This document shows, in pieces, positions 5,439 through 11,421 of a stretch of DNA of 11,421 nt (positions are counted from its first letter, which is position 1; each line of letters opens with the position of its first letter). The stretch is from positions 1-11,421 of the forward strand of contig JBATUR010000077.1 of assembly GCA_049671305.1 (NCBI GenBank), read 5' to 3'. The translations under genes were made by a program, and so were the position numbers. This stretch comes from CADCTM01 sp049671305. Its GTDB lineage: Bacteria; Cyanobacteriota; Cyanobacteriia; Cyanobacteriales; Coleofasciculaceae. Under the pieces are notes generated by a model, which was given only the letters and a program-made list of their open reading frames with translations, searched no databases and was not told the DNA's origin.

Positions 5439-6026
5439 ATGACATTGCAATTTTCCGAACCAATAACAACTATTCAAGAACAGCGCTTTACCTTGCCTGG
5501 TTACTATAATTGGGAGCAATTTGAGGCAATGGAATCATTAATAAAAGATGCACCTGTGCGAATTACTTATTTAGATGGGTGTGTGGAGTTTATCACGTTA
5601 GGTGAAGCCCACGAACAAATAAGCCGAGTTTTGACTATATTTATAGCTCTTTATTTATTTGAGAAAGGGATAAAATTTATTCCTGTAGGAAGTGCGACTC
5701 GTACTGACAAGAGTAAAGATGTCTCATTTCAACCAGATGAATCTTACTATTTAGGTGATAAAAAAGAACATCCAGATTTAGCTATTGAAGTCACTATTAC
5801 TAGCTGCAGTATAGATAAATTAGAAAAGTATAAACGGTTAAAAATTGCGGAAGTCTGGTTTTGGGAAAATAATCAAATTCTGCTTTATCGACTGCGTGAA
5901 AATGGCTACGAGCAAATTTTTAAGAGTGAATTTTTACCAGATTTAGATATGGCTTTGCTAATGCGTTGTGTACAAATGTCTGATATTTTGGCAGCGAGGA
6001 CTGAGTTTATTAAGGGAATGCGGTAA
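5439..6026 (+). CDS. Uma2 family (DUF820) PD-(D/E)XK nuclease-like protein
   Basis: A 195-residue protein with the layout of the Uma2 family, which is very abundant in cyanobacteria. The N-terminal part YLDGCVEF (44-51) corresponds to the 'dG.l.' strand. The catalytic core shows PD at 99-100, DLAIEV with E117, and K127/K130 ahead of a YKRLKIAEVWFWEN stretch (131-144) that matches the family's 'Y...g(v/i).EyW.vd'. These acidic residues and a lysine are what a metal-dependent restriction-like nuclease fold needs, so it may be catalytically competent. The cellular role of Uma2 proteins is not established. Links to mobile DNA and defence have been suggested from genomic context. It lies 93 bp after the STAND NTPase on the same strand. 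Its sequence is clearly different from the second Uma2 protein at 10659-11240. Confidence 0.85.
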   Translation: MTLQFSEPITTIQEQRFTLPGYYNWEQFEAMESLIKDAPVRITYLDGCVEFITLGEAHEQISRVLTIFIALYLFEKGIKFIPVGSATRTDKSKDVSFQPDESYYLGDKKEHPDLAIEVTITSCSIDKLEKYKRLKIAEVWFWENNQILLYRLRENGYEQIFKSEFLPDLDMALLMRCVQMSDILAARTEFIKGMR

Positions 6027-6151
6027 AATATTTATTAGAGCAGAGGCAAATTACAATTAATGATGTTGCCATTGAAGGCGGTTTTGCTAACCAGAGCCAT
6101 TTTAGCCGATTGTTTCGGCAAATGAGCCGAATCACACCAAAAGCTGATTGA
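6026..6151 (+). pseudogene. Remnant of an AraC-family regulator (C-terminal HTH only)
   Basis: An open frame without a start, ending at TGA 6149-6151, encodes ITINDVAIEGGFANQSHF followed by SRLFRQMSRITPKAD. This matches the second helix-turn-helix of AraC/XylS regulators, whose signature is roughly 'i..iA...GF.nqshF.r.Fr...g.tP..'. Only about 41 codons remain. The rest of the DNA-binding domain and the whole sensor domain are missing, and the frame runs back into the end of the upstream nuclease gene. The decayed gene lies just upstream of the cysA-type ATPase gene on the same strand. It may mark a rearrangement junction at about 6026. I am confident of the family and of the truncation. Confidence 0.82.
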
Positions 6152-6236
6152 GACAAGTAATTAGCAGTTTTGGTAATAGCACTTACTTGATATACTAAAG
6201 TTGACTGATTGCTTCCTCTCCAAAAGGGTTCATGCC

Positions 6237-7253
6237 GTGGGTATTGTTGTTGAAAATGTATCCAAGAATTTCGGTAGTTTTCAGGCTGTTGATCAAGTTA
6301 ATCTAGAAATAAAAGGTGGTTCCCTGGTTGCCTTGCTGGGTCCATCTGGTTCAGGAAAGTCCACGCTGTTACGGCTGATTTCTGGCTTGGAAACTCCAGA
6401 TTCTGGCAAAATATGGATTACTGGTAATGATGCGACTCATGAAAGTGTCCAGAATCGTAATATCGGATTTGTCTTTCAGCACTATGCATTGTTTAAGCAT
6501 TTGACGGTGCGAAAGAATATTGCTTTTGGTTTGGAGATTCGCAAAACGCCTGCTGGTAAGGTAAAGGCACGAGTTGAGGAACTGATCAATTTAGTGCATT
6601 TGAGTGGCATGGGCGATCGCTATCCTTCTCAATTATCCGGTGGGCAGCGGCAACGTGTCGCCTTGGCACGAGCACTGGCAGTTGAACCAAAAGTTTTATT
6701 ATTAGATGAACCCTTTGGTGCTTTGGATGCTAAGGTGCGTAAAGATTTACGTGCTTGGTTGCGTCGCTTGCATGATGAAGTTCATGTTACCACGGTTTTT
6801 GTTACCCACGACCAGGAAGAAGCGATGGAAGTTTCCGACGAAATTGTGGTGATGAATAAGGGTAAAGTGGAACAAGTGGGAAGTCCTGCTGAGATTTATG
6901 ACCATCCCGCTTCGCCGTTTGTGATGAGTTTCATTGGTCCTGTGAATGTGCTGCCTAGTAGTTCCCAGATTTTCCAGGAAGGCGGTTTTGACTCGGCAAA
7001 CCCAGAAATTTTCTTGCGTCCCCACGATGTTATTGTGGAAATATCAGAAAATGGCACCAAGTTCAATGCAACTGTGAAGCGGGTAATTCATCTAGGATGG
7101 GAAATTCAGGCAGAGTTAACTTTAGATGATGGTCAGGCAGTTAACGTAAATTTGACGAGAGAGCGGTTTGATAACTTGAATTTAGTACCACAACAGCGAG
7201 TATATGTCAAGCCCAAAGGTGCAAAAGCATTTCCCTTGTATTATTCAATTTAG
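6237..7253 (+). CDS. cysA: ABC transporter ATPase, sulfate/thiosulfate CysA type
   Basis: A 338-residue ATPase reading (M)GIVVENVSKNFGSF. Motifs with this start: Walker A GPSGSGKST at 35-43, Q-loop glutamine at 81, signature LSGGQ at 133-137, Walker B VLLLDE at 153-158 and the switch histidine at 191. A C-terminal TOBE-like regulatory region follows (FLRPHDVIV, then residues 271-338). Length and sequence fit cyanobacterial CysA, which powers sulfate/thiosulfate import. I chose GTG 6237 because family members begin exactly at this point. The in-frame TTG at 6201 adds 12 unrelated residues. No cysT, cysW or sulfate-binding protein gene is adjacent. Instead a family 5 binding protein and a DppB-like permease follow on the same strand, so the partner could be a sulfate permease elsewhere or, less likely, this transporter. 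Confidence 0.85.
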   Translation: MGIVVENVSKNFGSFQAVDQVNLEIKGGSLVALLGPSGSGKSTLLRLISGLETPDSGKIWITGNDATHESVQNRNIGFVFQHYALFKHLTVRKNIAFGLEIRKTPAGKVKARVEELINLVHLSGMGDRYPSQLSGGQRQRVALARALAVEPKVLLLDEPFGALDAKVRKDLRAWLRRLHDEVHVTTVFVTHDQEEAMEVSDEIVVMNKGKVEQVGSPAEIYDHPASPFVMSFIGPVNVLPSSSQIFQEGGFDSANPEIFLRPHDVIVEISENGTKFNATVKRVIHLGWEIQAELTLDDGQAVNVNLTRERFDNLNLVPQQRVYVKPKGAKAFPLYYSI

Positions 7254-7330
7254 CAGAAAATTAAAATCAGGGATTGGTCAGGTTTAATCGATCGCTAATA
7301 TAGGTTAATCTTTGCTAATCGCCAATCTCA

Positions 7331-9004
7331 ATGATCGCTATGTCAGTAAGCCAACGATTTCGCCAGTCTTGCAAAAAGTGGAAAGTAATTGCTCAATTTT
7401 TGAGTTTATTTCTTTGTTGCAGTTTCCTCATCGTCAGTTGTGGCGGTTATAAAACCACAGCGCCAACCAGTCCAAATAGTACTGCCGCGAGTAATAATGG
7501 TCGCCTTGTCGTTGGTTTAACTGATCCACCCCGGACGCTTGACCCAGCGGATAATTATGAAGTTTATGGTAGTAATATTATTACCAGTTTAGGCGATCGC
7601 CTTTATACTTACAAACTAGGATCTGTAGAATTAGAACCACAACTCGCCACAGAATTACCAAAAATTAGTGCTGATGGACTAACTTACACCATTCCCTTAC
7701 GCAAAGGTGTTGTTTTCCACGATGGCACAAACTTTGATGCCAAAGCGATGGAATTTTCCTTAAATCGTTTCATCAAAAATGGTGGCAAACCTTCAACATT
7801 ACTTGCTGATTTAGTTGAATCAGTTAAGGCAACAGGAGATTATGAACTAACCATTAAAATCAAAAACTCATTTGCACCATTTCCTTCATTATTAGCCTTT
7901 ACTGGAATGTGTGCCGTTTCCCCAAAAGCCTATGAAATTGGTACAGGAAAATTCAAACCCAATGAATTTGTAGGAACAGGACCTTATAAATTAGCTTCCT
8001 TCAGTCCTCAACAAATTAAGTTAGATGTATTTGATAAATATTGGGGACAAAAACCAGCAAATAAAGGCATAGATTTTCAAATCTTCCCTGGTTCTTCTGC
8101 CAATTTGTATAATTCATTTACGACAGGTGCTGTAGATGTTGCTTATCTCACCTTAGACTCATCGCAAATCATTAATCTAAAGTCTCAGGCAGCGACAAAA
8201 GCTTGGCAAGTCACCGAAGCAACAGGAGGCAGCTTGAGTTATATGGTGTTAAACATCAAGCAAAAGCCATTAGATCAAGTAGAAGTCAGACAAGCAATTG
8301 CATCTTTAATTGATCGTCCTTTACTCACCAAACGAGTCTACCGCGACCAAGCTGAACCGGCTTATAGCCTCATTCCCAACAGTTTTGATACCTCCAAACC
8401 AGTCTTCAAAGATACCTATGGTGATGGCAATGTTGAGAAAGCCAAGCAACTATTAACCAAAGCAGGATTCTCCAAAGCCAAACCATTTACCTTAGATATT
8501 TATTACTCATCAAATTCCGCAGAAAGAGCGCAAGTAGTCTCTACAATTAAAGAATATATCGCCCAAAAACTCGATGGCGTAATGCAAGTTATTCCCAAAG
8601 CAGTAGAAACAGCAACGTTATTTGCCAATATAGAAAAAGGGCTTTATCCCAGTTATTTAGTGGCTTGGTTACCCGATTTTGGTGATGCCGATAACTACAT
8701 TCAGCCGTTTTTAAGTTGTAGCAAAGGTTCCGCAGAAAAAGGTTGTGAACAAGGCGCAAGTCAAACCCAGGGTTCTTTTTATTATAGTGAGCAAATGAAT
8801 AAACTAATTGAAGCTCAACGTAAAGAAAAAAATCCCGAAGCACGAAAGAAAATTTTTGCAGAAATTCAAGATTTGCTTGCAAAAGATGTGCCCATAATTC
8901 CTTTATGGTTGAAGAAAGACTATATTTTTAGTCAAAAAAACATCAAGGATGTCAAACTTAATGTTGTTCTCGGTCCTAAGTTTTGGTTAATTAGTAAATC
9001 CTAA
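7331..9004 (+). CDS. ABC transporter substrate-binding lipoprotein, family 5 (DppA/OppA/NikA-like)
   Basis: A 557-residue extracytoplasmic solute-binding protein. The N-terminus is basic, then hydrophobic, and ends in a lipobox IVSC with the lipidated cysteine at 37, so it should be anchored in the plasma membrane facing the periplasm. A polar Thr/Ser/Asn linker follows. The family signature runs from LEPQLATELP (101-110) through GLTYTIPLRKGVVFHDGT (116-133), and GTGPYKL lies at 215-221. Family members capture oligopeptides, dipeptides, nickel or similar solutes. The ligand is not predictable here. The start could be ATG 7331 or the in-frame ATG at 7340. Both leave a sensible signal peptide, and neither has a clear Shine-Dalgarno. 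It follows cysA by 77 bp and precedes a DppB-like permease by 108 bp. Confidence 0.9.
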   Translation: MIAMSVSQRFRQSCKKWKVIAQFLSLFLCCSFLIVSCGGYKTTAPTSPNSTAASNNGRLVVGLTDPPRTLDPADNYEVYGSNIITSLGDRLYTYKLGSVELEPQLATELPKISADGLTYTIPLRKGVVFHDGTNFDAKAMEFSLNRFIKNGGKPSTLLADLVESVKATGDYELTIKIKNSFAPFPSLLAFTGMCAVSPKAYEIGTGKFKPNEFVGTGPYKLASFSPQQIKLDVFDKYWGQKPANKGIDFQIFPGSSANLYNSFTTGAVDVAYLTLDSSQIINLKSQAATKAWQVTEATGGSLSYMVLNIKQKPLDQVEVRQAIASLIDRPLLTKRVYRDQAEPAYSLIPNSFDTSKPVFKDTYGDGNVEKAKQLLTKAGFSKAKPFTLDIYYSSNSAERAQVVSTIKEYIAQKLDGVMQVIPKAVETATLFANIEKGLYPSYLVAWLPDFGDADNYIQPFLSCSKGSAEKGCEQGASQTQGSFYYSEQMNKLIEAQRKEKNPEARKKIFAEIQDLLAKDVPIIPLWLKKDYIFSQKNIKDVKLNVVLGPKFWLISKS

Positions 9005-9025
9005 TTTGAAAGGTGAGTAAACACC

Positions 9026-9058
9026 AGATCCCTGACTTCTCAAAGAAGTCAGGGATCT
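9026..9058. repeat. 33-nt perfect hairpin between binding protein and permease
   Basis: Two 15-base arms (AGATCCCTGACTTCT and its exact complement) flank a 3-base loop, CAA. Palindromes of this 'TCCCTGACTTCT...AGAAGTCAGGGA' type are, from memory, common interspersed elements in Nostoc-like genomes. In the transcript it would form a very stable hairpin 54 bases before the permease start. No T-run follows, so it is not a classic terminator. It could stabilise the upstream mRNA or lower permease expression. Confidence 0.75.
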
Positions 9059-9112
9059 AAACAGTTCTCAATATGACAACCTAAATTTAATAACTAAATA
9101 ATCTATAAAATC

Positions 9113-10138
9113 ATGTCTCGTTCTCGTGCCTTACAATCTTATATTATGGTGCGTCTACTACTCGCACCTTTGATGTTATTAACCATCATCACCATCGTCT
9201 TTCTGCTACTACGTGCCACTCCAGGAGATCCAGTAGATGCTATTCTTGGTAACCGTGCCCCTGAAGCCGTAAAAGAGCAATATCGGGAACGTTTGGGCTT
9301 AAATAAATCTCTACCTTTGCAGTATTTTGCTTATTTAGGAAACCTACTTCGCGGCGATTTAGGAAGCTCAATTACTGACCAAGGGCAGGATGTTTGGCAG
9401 GTGATTCAGCAATACTTTCCAGCAACAGTAGAAATCACAATTATTAGTATGATTGTGGCTTTGGTTGTTGGTATTGGCGCTGGTTTACTTTCTGCTTCAA
9501 GTCGCGGTGTCGGTTGGGATTTGGCAGGGCGATTATTTGGCATTATTACTTATGCACTTCCCGTTTATTGGGCAGGCATGATTGTGCAATTAATCTTTTC
9601 TGTAAAGTTACAATGGTTTCCTATTGCAGGGCGTTTTCCTACTTCTTTACCCGCGCCTGTCGGTCCAACTGGACTTTATACGATTGATAGTTTATTGAGT
9701 GGTGATTTTAATGGTTTTTTGGCGGCATTGCATTATTTGACGCTGCCTAGTGTAACTTTGGGAATTTTAATTAGTGGCATTTTTGAGCGTATTGTGCGAG
9801 TCAATCTTAAGCAAACTATGCAAGCTGATTATGTGGAAGCGGCGAGGGCGAGAGGTATTCAAGAAGGAAAGATTTTGGTTAGTCATGCTTTGAAAAATGC
9901 CATGATTCCGGTGATTACTATATTAGGATTAACTTTTGCTTCCTTGTTAGGTGGTGCGGTGTTAACTGAGGTAACATTTTCCTGGCCCGGACTGGCAAAT
10001 CGCTTATATCAAGCAATTTCGCTGCGAGATTATCCAACGGTACAGGGAATTATGGTATTTTTTGCGGCGATTGTGGTTTTTGCCAGTATTGCGATCGATA
10101 TTATTAATGCTTTAATTGATCCACGTATTCGCTATTAA
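9113..10138 (+). CDS. ABC transporter permease, DppB/OppB-like
   Basis: A 341-residue inner-membrane permease with about six membrane segments (near 14-34, 104-128, 139-163, 205-222, 266-286 and 312-334). The family N-terminal pattern after the first segment is clear (RATPGDPVDAILG at 34-46, then LGLNKSLPLQY at 61-71). The cytoplasmic EAA loop that docks the ATPase is present (EAARARG from 242, followed by HALKNAMIPVI). It should form one half of the channel for oligopeptide-type solutes delivered by the upstream lipoprotein. The normal partner, a DppC-type permease, does not follow: the next gene is on the other strand. No Shine-Dalgarno is evident before ATG 9113. The protein itself looks complete. 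Confidence 0.92.
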   Translation: MSRSRALQSYIMVRLLLAPLMLLTIITIVFLLLRATPGDPVDAILGNRAPEAVKEQYRERLGLNKSLPLQYFAYLGNLLRGDLGSSITDQGQDVWQVIQQYFPATVEITIISMIVALVVGIGAGLLSASSRGVGWDLAGRLFGIITYALPVYWAGMIVQLIFSVKLQWFPIAGRFPTSLPAPVGPTGLYTIDSLLSGDFNGFLAALHYLTLPSVTLGILISGIFERIVRVNLKQTMQADYVEAARARGIQEGKILVSHALKNAMIPVITILGLTFASLLGGAVLTEVTFSWPGLANRLYQAISLRDYPTVQGIMVFFAAIVVFASIAIDIINALIDPRIRY

Positions 10139-10145
10139 ATGTTGA

Positions 10146-10166
10146 CCTCTCCCCTCATAGGAGAGG
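10146..10166 (+). terminator. Hairpin after the permease gene
   Basis: Arms CCTCTCC (10146-10152) and GGAGAGG (10160-10166) can pair with a 7-base loop, starting 8 bases after the permease stop. No T-run follows on the plus strand, so termination efficiency is doubtful. It may be an mRNA 3'-end stabiliser or serve the convergent gene. Confidence 0.4.
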
Positions 10167-10181
10167 GGAATGAATGCTTAA

Positions 10182-10373
10182 CTAAAAGCGATTGTTTGGG
10201 TTTTTCAGCACATCAAAGACAACGCTAAATTCCTGACTCGGTACTCGCTGACGCAACAATTGTAAATGTCCGTCCGCATCGCTGCGACTGTGGTAGCGCC
10301 CAATAATCTCCCATTTGCCATTAGGAAGCAGTCTGGCAACTGCCCAAGGCTTGAGGCTTTCTTTATAAGTCAT
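10182..10373 (-). CDS. Small conserved-looking hypothetical protein (63 aa)
   Basis: A 63-residue protein with a compact pattern KPWAVARLLPNGKWEIIGRY, then HSRSDADGHLQLLRQ and VVFDV. From memory, short cyanobacterial proteins with 'WA(I/V)(A/V)RLLPN' and 'RSDADGHLQ' recur, so I treat it as a real gene of unknown function. No signal peptide, membrane segment or catalytic motif is visible. The alternating hydrophobic strands suggest a small alpha/beta domain. GGAGAC lies 8 bases before the ATG on the minus strand and supports the start. It converges on the permease gene. Upstream, its leader contains a long bulged hairpin (10410-10459). Confidence 0.7.
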   Translation of the reverse strand: MTYKESLKPWAVARLLPNGKWEIIGRYHSRSDADGHLQLLRQRVPSQEFSVVFDVLKNPNNRF

Positions 10374-10409
10374 AATAGACTTGTCTCCTTTTACTTACTA
10401 GTTGATTGG

Positions 10410-10459
10410 AGCCAGAGCCAGCGCTGAACTTGTACGGAACACGCTGGCTTTTTCTGGCT
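10410..10459 (-). promoter_or_regulatory. Bulged hairpin in the leader of the 63-aa gene (terminator-like on the plus strand)
   Basis: AGCCAG and AGCCAGCG (10410-10423, contiguous) pair with CGCTGGCT (10442-10449) and CTGGCT (10454-10459), giving 14 base pairs interrupted by a 4-base bulge, with an 18-base loop. On the minus strand this would lie in the 5' leader of the 63-aa gene, 37 bases before its ATG. On the plus strand the inner stem is followed by TTTTT and so resembles an intrinsic terminator, although no plus-strand gene ends here. Possible roles are a leader regulatory structure or the end of an unannotated small RNA. Confidence 0.45.
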
Positions 10460-10479
10460 TTGTTGCTGTTGCAACAATA

Positions 10480-10546
10480 TTAATGTAGCACTATATCTGT
10501 AAAAACACAAGCCTTTTTTACATTAATTTAATTTATATGTTATGAT
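10480..10546 (+). promoter_or_regulatory. Promoter candidate of the second Uma2 gene
   Basis: TTTACA (10517-10522) and TATGAT (10541-10546) with an 18-base spacer make the best sigma70-type match in this gap. Transcription would begin near 10553 and leave a leader of about 105 bases. An inverted repeat, TTAATGTA (10480-10487) and TACATTAA (10519-10526), overlaps the -35 and could be an operator or a chance A/T-rich match. The leader contains a 10-codon open frame (10622-10654) ending 4 bases before the Uma2 ATG. Confidence 0.45.
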
Positions 10547-10658
10547 ACCCGGCTAAATACTAAAATAGTAATCCTTCATCAACGCCTTAGAACCCCGACT
10601 CCTCCCCTTCAGACAGGCGCTATGATGCGAGAAATAGTTATATTAACCAAGTAATGCC

Positions 10659-11240
10659 ATGACGCTAGCCACCAAGAAACTAACGTTTGCCGAGTATCTC
10701 CAGTACGACGATGGTACGGATAATATTTATGAACTTGTTGATGGAGAATTAGTTGCTATGCTTGGTACCGGTAAACATGGTGCAGTTACAGAGTTCCTCA
10801 ACGACAAATTCAAGGATGAAGCTAAGAGAAAGGGACTTCCTTGGACTTCTAAAGATATGCGAATTGGTATTCGTTCTCCTCGTGGTGGACGTTGGGATAC
10901 TTCACGAATCCCTGATATAACTGTTTTAACTATAGAGCAGTGGCAATCTTTAGCTAACCGAGAAGCAGTAATTGAATTGGGCGAGAAACCGCCAATTTTA
11001 GTAGTGGAAGTTGTTAGTGAGTCTACCAAAATTACCGACTACCGAAGTAAACGTTCTGAGTATGCAGTACTCGATATTCCTGAATATTGGATTGTTGATC
11101 CACTCTCTGAGTTGGTAACAGTATGTATACTAACAGAAGGCTTTTATGATGCGGTGGAGTTTCAAGGAAATGAAAAGATTGTTTGTGCTACTTTTCCAGA
11201 ATTAGAGTTGACTGTATCTCAAGTTTTAGAAGTAGGGTGA
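10659..11240 (+). CDS. Uma2 family (DUF820) PD-(D/E)XK nuclease-like protein
   Basis: A 193-residue Uma2 protein. The order is canonical: LTFAEYLQYDDGTDNIYELV and then DGELV (28-32), RIPDITVL with catalytic-type PD at 85-86, PPILVVEVVSES with E117 (111-122), DYRSKRSEYAVLDIPEYWIV with K131 (127-146), then D147 and a C-terminal FPELELTVSQVL (179-190). Every expected nuclease-fold residue is present, so it should be folded and possibly active on DNA with a metal ion. The biological role of the family is not established. It is only distantly similar to the Uma2 protein at 5439-6026, so the two are not a recent local duplication. ATG 10659 is preceded by no clear Shine-Dalgarno. The start is supported by the family's usual N-terminus. 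Confidence 0.88.
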   Translation: MTLATKKLTFAEYLQYDDGTDNIYELVDGELVAMLGTGKHGAVTEFLNDKFKDEAKRKGLPWTSKDMRIGIRSPRGGRWDTSRIPDITVLTIEQWQSLANREAVIELGEKPPILVVEVVSESTKITDYRSKRSEYAVLDIPEYWIVDPLSELVTVCILTEGFYDAVEFQGNEKIVCATFPELELTVSQVLEVG

Positions 11241-11364
11241 TGCAGGTTTTAGATGGTGTGGCTGATCAATGATTCTGATAGGATAAGCGATCGCCTCCGT
11301 GATGCTGGCAGGTGCTAAACTCTTTACTAGATAGCAATTAAACCTTTTCGCCTTCATAAATCTT

Positions 11365-11421
11365 TATAATCCAGCTCAGGTATCTTATACTACACAAAGA
11401 TACTAGTGAAAAAGTGAGGAC
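11365..11421 (+). promoter_or_regulatory. Promoter-like and RBS-like sequence of a gene beyond the window
   Basis: TATAAT (11365-11370) and TATACT (11386-11391) are two -10-like boxes. The window ends in GTGAAAAAGTGAGGAC, whose GTGAGGA resembles a Shine-Dalgarno, so a plus-strand start codon may follow just outside. No good -35 was seen. The rest of 11241-11364 contains one HIP1 site (11287-11294) and nothing else I recognise. Confidence 0.3.

Noticed and set aside
6201..6236. TTG start at 6201 for the CysA-type ATPase
   Set aside because: It adds 12 residues with no family similarity. GTG 6237 gives the usual N-terminus (M)GIVVENVSK.
6747..7025. Minus-strand frame of 92 codons inside cysA, and similar ones at 8589-8882, 10727-11029, 4133-4327 and 5039-5221
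   Set aside because: Each is antisense to a well-supported gene and lacks domains or initiation signals.
10466..10475. TGTTGCAACA palindrome near 10466
   Set aside because: A single 10-base palindrome in A/T-rich intergenic DNA, not positioned on a promoter and with no second copy found in the window.
710..11294. About 12 GCGATCGC sites as a special local signal
   Set aside because: HIP1 is abundant throughout many cyanobacterial genomes. It supports the taxonomic call but is not unusual here.

Overview
The window is cyanobacterial, most likely from a filamentous Nostocales relative. It carries a chlP gene for chlorophyll phytyl-tail synthesis. The palindrome GCGATCGC (HIP1, a hallmark of many cyanobacterial genomes) occurs about 12 times by eye in 11.4 kb. 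It also holds families that are expanded in cyanobacteria: Uma2 nucleases, RelE and VapC toxin-antitoxin pairs, and a STAND NTPase with a VMAP-type N-terminus. No rRNA, tRNA, CRISPR array or intact insertion sequence was seen.

Layout. (1) 19-1242, minus strand: chlP, geranylgeranyl reductase. (2) 1381-3310: a small toxin-antitoxin island. Three diverged copies of one interspersed repeat (about 1381-1528, 2165-2280 and 3141-3308) alternate with two modules. The first is an antitoxin plus a RelE-type toxin whose reading frame is broken by what looks like a single extra T. The second is an apparently intact VapB-VapC (PIN) pair with an overlapping TAATG junction. (3) 3310-3792, minus strand: a secreted, cysteine-rich beta/gamma-crystallin-like protein, possibly calcium binding. 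(4) 3993-5345: an HTH plus NB-ARC (STAND) NTPase that ends right after the helical region and has no repeat sensor. Its promoter region carries a 16-bp inverted repeat just upstream of TATAAT. A Uma2-type PD-(D/E)XK nuclease gene follows 93 bp later. (5) 6026-6151: the C-terminal stump of an AraC-family regulator. (6) 6237-10138: three transporter genes in a row, a CysA-type ATPase, a family 5 substrate-binding lipoprotein (DppA/OppA-like) and one DppB-like permease, with a 33-nt perfect hairpin before the permease. The second permease and the usual DppD/F ATPases are absent. (7) 10182-10373, minus strand: a small conserved-looking protein, with a bulged hairpin in its 5' leader. (8) 10659-11240: a second, distinct Uma2 nuclease with a reasonable sigma70-type promoter. 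(9) 11241-11421: promoter-like and RBS-like sequence for a gene that begins beyond the window.

How the parts relate. chlP is housekeeping. Positions 1381 to 6026 look like accessory DNA with stability and conflict genes, interspersed repeats and gene debris. The most interesting candidates are the repeat-bounded toxin-antitoxin modules with one toxin apparently inactivated, and the short STAND NTPase next to a Uma2 nuclease, which could be a minimal conflict or defence pair. The second idea is inference from domain content and adjacency only. The transporter genes probably take up oligopeptides or a similar solute, but the system is incomplete here and must draw subunits from elsewhere.
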